From Isoetes taiwanensis (taxonomy: Eukaryota > Streptophyta > Lycopodiopsida > Isoetales > Isoetaceae): DNA of 64,000 bases. Under the pieces are notes generated by a model that had not been told where the DNA came from, did not search any database, and was given only the letters and a program-made list of their open reading frames with translations. Made by a program: the position numbers and the translations under genes. Below are positions 57,941 to 64,000 of this stretch, one piece after another. The first letter of the stretch is position 1. The number at the start of each line of letters is the position of its first letter. The stretch spans positions 17,647,781 to 17,711,780 of the forward strand of contig JAJEKV010000013.1 of NCBI GenBank assembly GCA_021234155.1. The letters are read 5' to 3'.

Positions 57941-60658
57941 ATGGCAGGGGGAGGTCGCCGGTTCCGGCCTCCCTCCCTCTACAAATGCAACAACAGCAGC
58001 CCTGCAACCCTTATCACAACTGCTGCAAAGGTATCATACCTGGATCAAACCAGAATGGAGCAGCCGGATTTTCGACTCAATCCGCCCCTCCAGCTGCAAC
58101 TGCAGCTGGAATTGAATCCCAACCTGGGATCAACACAATGGGTTCTTCCAGTTTTGCAACAGTCGGATCTCATCAATCCGGTGTTGGTCAGCACCAGATC
58201 CAACCCAGCAGCAGCAGCAACAGTCGGTTTTGCAAAATCAACAGTCGGTTGCAGAATCAGATCCCCAGTTTGTTAAATTACCATCAAAACCAACAGTCGA
58301 TCCAGCAAATGTTTACTGCTCAGAAGCCCCAGTATGTGTGCATAATCAAGCAGGAGGGGTGTAACAGGGAATTCAGTGTCTTCAGGGTCTTATATACAGC
58401 CCTCCATGGGAAGGGTTGTTGCTGGGCAAAGGTTTACAGTTCCAACAAGCCGCTCAAGGGTTGAGGCCTTCTGTTGGTGTTCCGGTCGGGGGATCTATTT
58501 ATTCGCAGCAAAGAAATCCGCAAGCTCTAACTATGCAGAGTGGGCAACCTAATAGTCCGTCTAACATTAGGCCGTCTATGTATGCACATCAGCCTACAGG
58601 AATGCAACAATACCCACATCATGTTCAACAGACTGGGAATGCATTTCGCCCTGGTGCACTGCAGCAGCTTCAAGCACAGGTAACTTTATCATCTCTGCTA
58701 TGCATATTTCTGGATTTCGGTTCGTCATACATCCCCTAAATTTTACAATTGAAATGAAGATGCGGCAGAAGCAGGCTCAAGGCCAATTCCATGCTGGTAT
58801 GATGGCAGCTGGAAACTCAGTCTCTCAGCTACCTAAGACTTCCCCAGCTCTTGGTCAGCAGCAGCGTATTCAACAGCAGGTCTCTCAAAGGCCCCCTCAG
58901 TTGCAGCAGCAGACTTTGCTATCTCCCCAGGTATTTATTCTGTTCTTTATATCATTTAAAACGTCTACACTTGCTCTTTTAATTGGGGGGTAAATCAGAC
59001 ATCTTTCAAGAAAATTTGTGCATACTCCTATCATGAAGAATGCCTGGCACTAACATTTCAAAACATCTGTCTCAGAGCTGAGGGGTCTGATGCCACAACA
59101 CTAAGATCACACTATATATCAAATGAGCAATCTAGTAATCTTCAAAATGAAGGGAAATGTTTACAATAAACCAAGGAGATAGCGTGACATTTTTAAGGAA
59201 CTTAAGAGTTTTTTAGATGAATACTTATTGCATGACTTACTGGTAGACTCAATCTGACGAGTTCATAATCTGCTATGCCCGCTAATTTGCTGGTGTTTCA
59301 TGTAGAGAATGCAACAGCAGCAGCTATCCAGGGCCTCATCTCCAGGATCTTTAGGATCAGTGGGTGTGCAGATGCAAGGATATTCTCAAAGCCCTCAATC
59401 TTTGACTAGTTCCTATGCACAACAAGCTCAACAATGGGTATCAAAACCTTTGCATCAACAGGTTCCCTCCCCTTCTTCTTACCAAGCACAAGTTCAGCTG
59501 AGGCAACAGATGCAGCAGCATCAGCAACAATTACAACAACAACAGCAGCAGCAGCAGCAACAACATCAACAACAACAACAACAGCCGCAAATTCAACAAA
59601 CACAACAGGCCCAGCTTCCAGGACAAAGACCCCCAACTCCCACAGGTCAATATCGGACCCCGATTTCTGGAGGTCTAGAGCCTAATAATAAGACTAACGG
59701 GCAAGGTCCAGAACCACTTAATCGCGTTCTTGGCAAAAGGAACATTCAGGAACTTGTGGCACAGGTAATTTACTCACAGGATGTATTATTTCCTTACAAG
59801 CAAAGATTATGAGATCCTCTGCTTTTGCTCTAACTTTGACTTTGCAGGTGGATCCACATGAGAAGCTTGATCCAGATGTGGAGGATGTTCTATTGGAGAT
59901 AGCGGATGATTTCATCGAAACTGTAAATCCCTTGCTTCCACCTTCTGACAATTTCACCCCATCAGAATTAAATCAATTTCCATTTTCAGGTAACCACATT
60001 TGCATGTACACTGGCAAAACACCGGAAATCATCAGTCTTGGAAGCTAAAGATGTCCTCCTTCACTTGGGTGAATCCATAAAACCATCTTCGTCCTTATCC
60101 GTCAGGTAGTGAATGTGAGCTAAGAATAACAATTTGTATTTCTTATCTTTGGCAGAGAGGAACTGGAAGATGACTATTCCTGGTTTTGAAGTGATGATTA
60201 TCGTACCTACAAAAAAACGTAAGTGAAATTGTATAAAACTTCCTATGCACATGAAAAAATCATGTATTGCATATTTCTACAAGTTTCAAAGTTTCACTGA
60301 GCCAAAAACAGTTTAGAAAGCAGCCAAAACTTTACAAAAGAAAATTCGTATAAAAACTGATTCAAGCCAGCATCTTTAACTCTACAAATGCATTGGCACA
60401 GTAGAGTGCCTCCATGGACATAACTCTTTCCTGCATAAGTTTGAAATTTAAAAAAAATAGGAGATGTCGAATTTTGCTTATAGTTGAATTAACACTGACA
60501 TACTTTGCAGTCTGTGAGTGAGCTTCATAAGCAGCGGATAGCCATGGTAGGTCTTGTTTCGTGAAATACTCAAAAAGTGCTTCATTAGTTTAATTTTATC
60601 ATTTTTTATTCAGGTACACAGGTCATTGACTGAAACAGGATCAGCAAATGCGGGCTGA
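57941..60658 (+). CDS. TAF12: TFIID subunit 12 (TAF12), Gln-rich plant form
   Basis: Exons: about 57,941-58,679 (Gln/Pro/Ser-rich), 58,760-58,930, 59,306-59,764 (long poly-Gln, then [10 protein letters not shown] and [15 protein letters not shown]), 59,848-59,922 ([20 protein letters not shown]), 59,990-60,068 ([20 protein letters not shown]), 60,156-60,218 ([10 protein letters not shown]), 60,511-60,546 ([12 protein letters not shown]) and 60,614-60,658 (ending in TGA). The N-R-x-L-x-K-R..LV.QVDP through H-L region is the TAF12 histone fold, which pairs with TAF4 in TFIID, and with ADA1 in SAGA, during transcription initiation. The fold in exons 3-5 is intact. Exon 6 needs one G and one A more in homopolymer runs to stay in frame, and exon 1 changes frame two or three times. 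The start codon is therefore a guess. Likely a working gene with base-call errors. Confidence 0.88.
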
Positions 60659-62186
60659 CTGAACATTCTGTTCTGCTAGTGTTCACAATATATTACAGAG
60701 ATTTATTGTACTTTTACCCAATTCTTTTTTTATGGATACTTGTCCATAATTTGTACATACACACATCTAGTTGTCTCACAAGTTCTGAGTACAGACTTTA
60801 CGAGGTCATAAAATTTATTCTCGTTGAAAGATTTTATTTCTTGTACCAAACATGGAGTCTGGAATTGATTAATAATGCGTCTAAACCCTTTATTGATTCT
60901 CCTAGATAGGTCCTTATGGCAAGGAGTTTTAAGCAATGCACTTTTTTTGACTTTGAAAACTTGATTTTGCAGTTATCTTTTGATTTTGGCCTGCAGTTAT
61001 CTTTTCATGAGATTACTTTTCTTAAACTTCGCCCAAAAATATGGATCAGTGGAAAAAAGACTAAATATAAATTCTTGATTCAGAAAATGTTTTGAGCATA
61101 ATCAGCAAGCTTCCTGCTAGATCTAAGAGCCACGTATATACTCCCCCTTAATCAATACTCCCCCTTAATCAGTAGGGGAAAAGCTAAATACATATTCAAA
61201 TCTTGATTCTAATTTTAATGGAAATCTTTTTGAGCATAAGCAGCAAGTTTCCTGCTAAATCTAGCCCTACATACTCCCCCAACATTCCTACCCAAAATTC
61301 GAAGAAAAATAACTATTTTAGCAAGAAAACATCCTGCTCTTTCTAATTTTAATGTGAATTTTCAAATCCACACTCAGGGAATTTCCGAACCAAGAATCAA
61401 ATGATCCAAAATTAAATGAGAATGGCCAGAGGTAGAATGGCTATAAGCCCCATCCTGCCACTTGGTCATGCTAAATGAGGTTCAAGTTTGTTGTACTTCA
61501 AGAAACCATTTCCCACGGCAACGTAGGGTCACCCATTCCACACCTTGATACCAATAAATGGGTCTTCAGTTTGTTGCACTTCAAGAATCCATTTACCACG
61601 GCAAAATAGGGCCCCTACCTTAAGCAAAAGCACCATTATGTGAATCAACAACGAGAAAAAAAATATGGGATAAATATTCGGAAGCCATGGCTGGGTTTTT
61701 TTTTTTTTTGCATAGGGTGGCTCCATTCATACTAAAAAGATAATGACGGCTCAGTTCCCTATACATCCTGTCTTTATGGCACCATTCATGATCACTAGAA
61801 ACAGAATCTGTCTCTCCTGAGAAGAATTAAACCATTCGTATCAATCAACTCAGCAACTCTTTGTAGCACATTTTCAGTAGCTTGTGTAAAGCATTTAGGC
61901 CCACTTGAACACATCCATTCATAGATTATAGTTGGTATATGAAAAGAATTTCCTGAACGCATGTAATAATATATATGTTAAAAGAATTGATTGTAGCTAC
62001 CATCAGGGTCAGGATAAAAATGATGGACAGCCTCCCAACATGTGAATAGCGTCATGGCATAACCGGATAGCAAGATTAAACTTTCATGGATAATCTCGGA
62101 AAGGAGAAAAAATAAAAAGGATCTACATGGCAAATGAAACCATTTGTACAGATCCTGTATCAAGCCTGGTCTGTTGGGAATCTTCT
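60659..62186. other. Intergenic region between convergent TAF12 and RER1
   Basis: About 1.5 kb of AT-rich 3' flanks of both genes. 61,128-61,285 shows two diverged copies of a block with 'agcataa.cagcaag.ttcctgcta' and 'tactccccc'. Near 61,500-61,610 a block with 'ttgttgcacttcaagaa.ccattt..cacggcaa' occurs twice. No gene seen. Confidence 0.5.
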
Positions 62187-63950
62187 CTAGTCTTTTGATG
62201 AGCTTGCTCGGTCACTTACCGGTTTCTTTCCTGTGTAACGCTGTAAACAAAGAACAATAAAATACAGCACAATTGCAGAAACATCTCACAACTGTAAAAC
62301 ACAATTACCTGCTTCCCAAAGGTGATTGGCGCATATCGATACTTTATCATATGTTTGATTTGACGTTTCATTGTCAGGACAAAGAGTACAATCCAATAAA
62401 GAAGAAGAATTGGCCAGCACATCAAATATTGAAAAGAATGTCAAGCAAAATGCAACGCAAAATGCCTTTGTTAAAGCATACCTGCAAGGAAATATGAATT
62501 TACTGTCACAAATCATGACACTGAATCTAGCAAAGAAATGAGATTTTATAAAAATTTCAAAGTCCACCGTTAAAACAACCTTCTGGCTAACTTTCTACAT
62601 ACTTTAGATTTCAAACAGCAAATAAGACATCCATTCTCGAAATTGATAAGTTCTTCCTGATCTTTTATGCAGCAGATATAAGATTCATTAATGACAGGCA
62701 ATATGAACTGGAAAAAGTCTCTCGTCCAAGCAGAGCTTGAGGATAGACTTACCCTTTGTATGGCAGATATCATAGAAAAAGAATATCAGCTTTCAAAAAA
62801 AGGAAGAACTAATAACATACATTACAGGATGAAAGGCACTCAATTACAACTATTTCTGCAATTGGCATTACCAATCTTGATATGCAGCAACAGTATGACA
62901 ATTAAAGTATAAGCTGGGAGGACAACATATTCAGAGGTTGCCCATGCTAACAAGAAAAGAAAAATTAGATCCGTAACAAAGATATGCTGGAGGGAGGATT
63001 CACGTGTTGGAAGAACAGTACGACCTTTCTTTCTTGATATTATGATCTTCCTAGTCCAAACATGTCAAGAGACTATGGATCATAATAACAAAATCAAATG
63101 TCCTAATGTGGTAAGAGAGATGCGAATCCAAGATGCTTATTTGAAGAGATGCAACCCTGATAAAGAAACTTGATGTTACAAGGCTTTCATCATGACTCTT
63201 GGTTAAGAGAATCATAAACACACTCTCAAAATATTATTCCCTTTCAATTTGAAGAGATGCAACCCTGATAAAGAAACTTGATGTTACAAGGCTTTCATCA
63301 TGACTCTTGGTTAAGAGAATCATAAACACACTCTCAAAATATTATTCCCTTTCAAAATAGATCATGCTATAAGCTTTAAGTGCTTCTAACAGAAAAATTT
63401 GCTGCTCCGAGCAAAGGATAAACTCGTTTCCTTTATATTTTGGAAGTGATCATCTTTTGTGGATAAATGACCATAACATCTCTATCCGTAGACAGATAAA
63501 GAAAATGAAGTAGCATAAATCAAGGGCAGGGACTTGGTATATAAGGTGATAGGACAAATACTTAAAGTTCTTTTTCCAAAACCCAGACAAAGAAAAGTGA
63601 ACATACCAAAACTTGAACTCCGGCAGCATGCGTATAAAGGGTCTAAACTCATCGTTCCCTTTTGTGGGCAGCATCGGACCTTCGCTTTCAGGATCCACTT
63701 GAGGAGACAAGAACCCTATTAAAAGGTTCAAAATGTAGATGCCAAGCCCATACGAGACAATGTAAAATCCCCGAAGGTAATAAACCCGGATACAGTATAT
63801 TAAAGCAGCTACAGCAGACCCAAGCCATCGGAATCCAAGATGGGGCGCAGACTTGTCCAAATAGTACTGACATTTGCGAGACAGATCTTCCTTCCATTTC
63901 TTAGCCGGCCTTACAAAAGCCGGCTCATCCCCATAACTATTTCCCTCCAT
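62187..63950 (-). CDS. RER1: RER1, Golgi-to-ER retrieval receptor, with an 8-base gap
   Basis: Three exons on the minus strand. 63,950-63,607 starts with ATG and reads [37 protein letters not shown] and [10 protein letters not shown], ending [13 protein letters not shown] before GTATGT. 62,481-62,309 reads [17 protein letters not shown], then [19 protein letters not shown] and [13 protein letters not shown]. 62,240-62,187 reads [17 protein letters not shown] and stop. These match RER1 along its length: four membrane segments and a Lys-containing C-terminus. RER1 returns escaped ER membrane proteins from the Golgi in COPI vesicles. The exons total 571 bases; between F-D-V and W-P eight bases (the usual P-V-F) are missing, and adding eight gives exactly 193 codons. 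So the gene is either newly broken or misassembled there. Intron 1 is long and holds a 108-bp tandem duplication. Confidence 0.93.
63140..63355. repeat. Perfect 108-bp tandem duplication in RER1 intron 1
   Basis: 63,140-63,247 and 63,248-63,355 are the same sequence base for base (start tttgaagagatgcaaccc, end ccctttcaa), with no spacer. Confidence 0.95.
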
Positions 63951-64000
63951 TCAATAAAAATCTAATGTCTATGCCAAGCTTCTAAAGGCTTAGATGGGGA

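Noticed and set aside
59406-59636. Minus-strand Val/Ala-rich frame
   Set aside because: It is antisense to the poly-Gln (cag/caa) stretch of TAF12.
1-64000. CRISPR arrays, bacterial operons or phage-type systems
   Set aside because: Spliced genes and plant transposons show a eukaryotic nuclear genome; no regularly spaced repeat-spacer pattern was seen.

Overview
This is a nuclear window from a flowering plant. It has short introns with GT..AG borders, plant-type host genes (RER1, TFIID subunit TAF12, an HMG-box protein, an RCC1-family protein), a CACTA (En/Spm) DNA transposon, Ty3/gypsy retrotransposons and a tRNA-derived SINE candidate. The species cannot be fixed from the sequence. Most of the window is repeat-derived, and real host genes sit mainly at the two ends.

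Layout. 1-7.86 kb is mostly unrecognised, AT-rich, decayed sequence. 7.86-10.0 kb (minus) holds dispersed exons of an RCC1-repeat protein with several frameshifts. 10.1-24.1 kb is a nest of two same-orientation gypsy copies: copy 1 has gag-protease-RT-RNase H-integrase, and copy 2 lacks about 3 kb from protease to early integrase. They are bracketed by two copies of an AT-rich repeat. 24.1-25.6 kb is an orphan LTR with its polypurine tract (minus). 25.6-26.8 kb holds tandem repeats. 27.5-36.2 kb is an odd gene block: a RING-like/coiled-coil ORF (minus), two plus-strand ORFs around a 530-bp CCACCA microsatellite, a HAD/FCP1-like phosphatase, a Ulp1-type (C48) SUMO-protease-like gene, and a long unidentified minus-strand protein.

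36,333-51,544 is one 15.2-kb CACTA element with perfect 15-bp terminal inverted repeats. Its subterminal arrays are rich in gcgtcg/cgacga words. It carries a TnpD-type transposase on the minus strand and a well-preserved Ptta/En/Spm-type second protein on the plus strand. It also carries a SET-domain-like coding stretch and a captured, intron-containing, eroded Pumilio (PUF) gene. Beyond it lie an HMG-box gene (minus), a SINE candidate, poorly recognisable sequence, TAF12 (plus, 57.9-60.7 kb) and RER1 (minus, 62.2-63.95 kb), the last two convergent.

Small indels break most coding regions, but unevenly. The CACTA transposase genes are almost clean, while the gypsy copies, Pumilio, HMG-box, phosphatase and parts of TAF12 are dense with 1-2 base gaps. 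Some of this is decay. Some, such as homopolymer losses in TAF12, looks like uncorrected long-read error, so pseudogene calls here are provisional.
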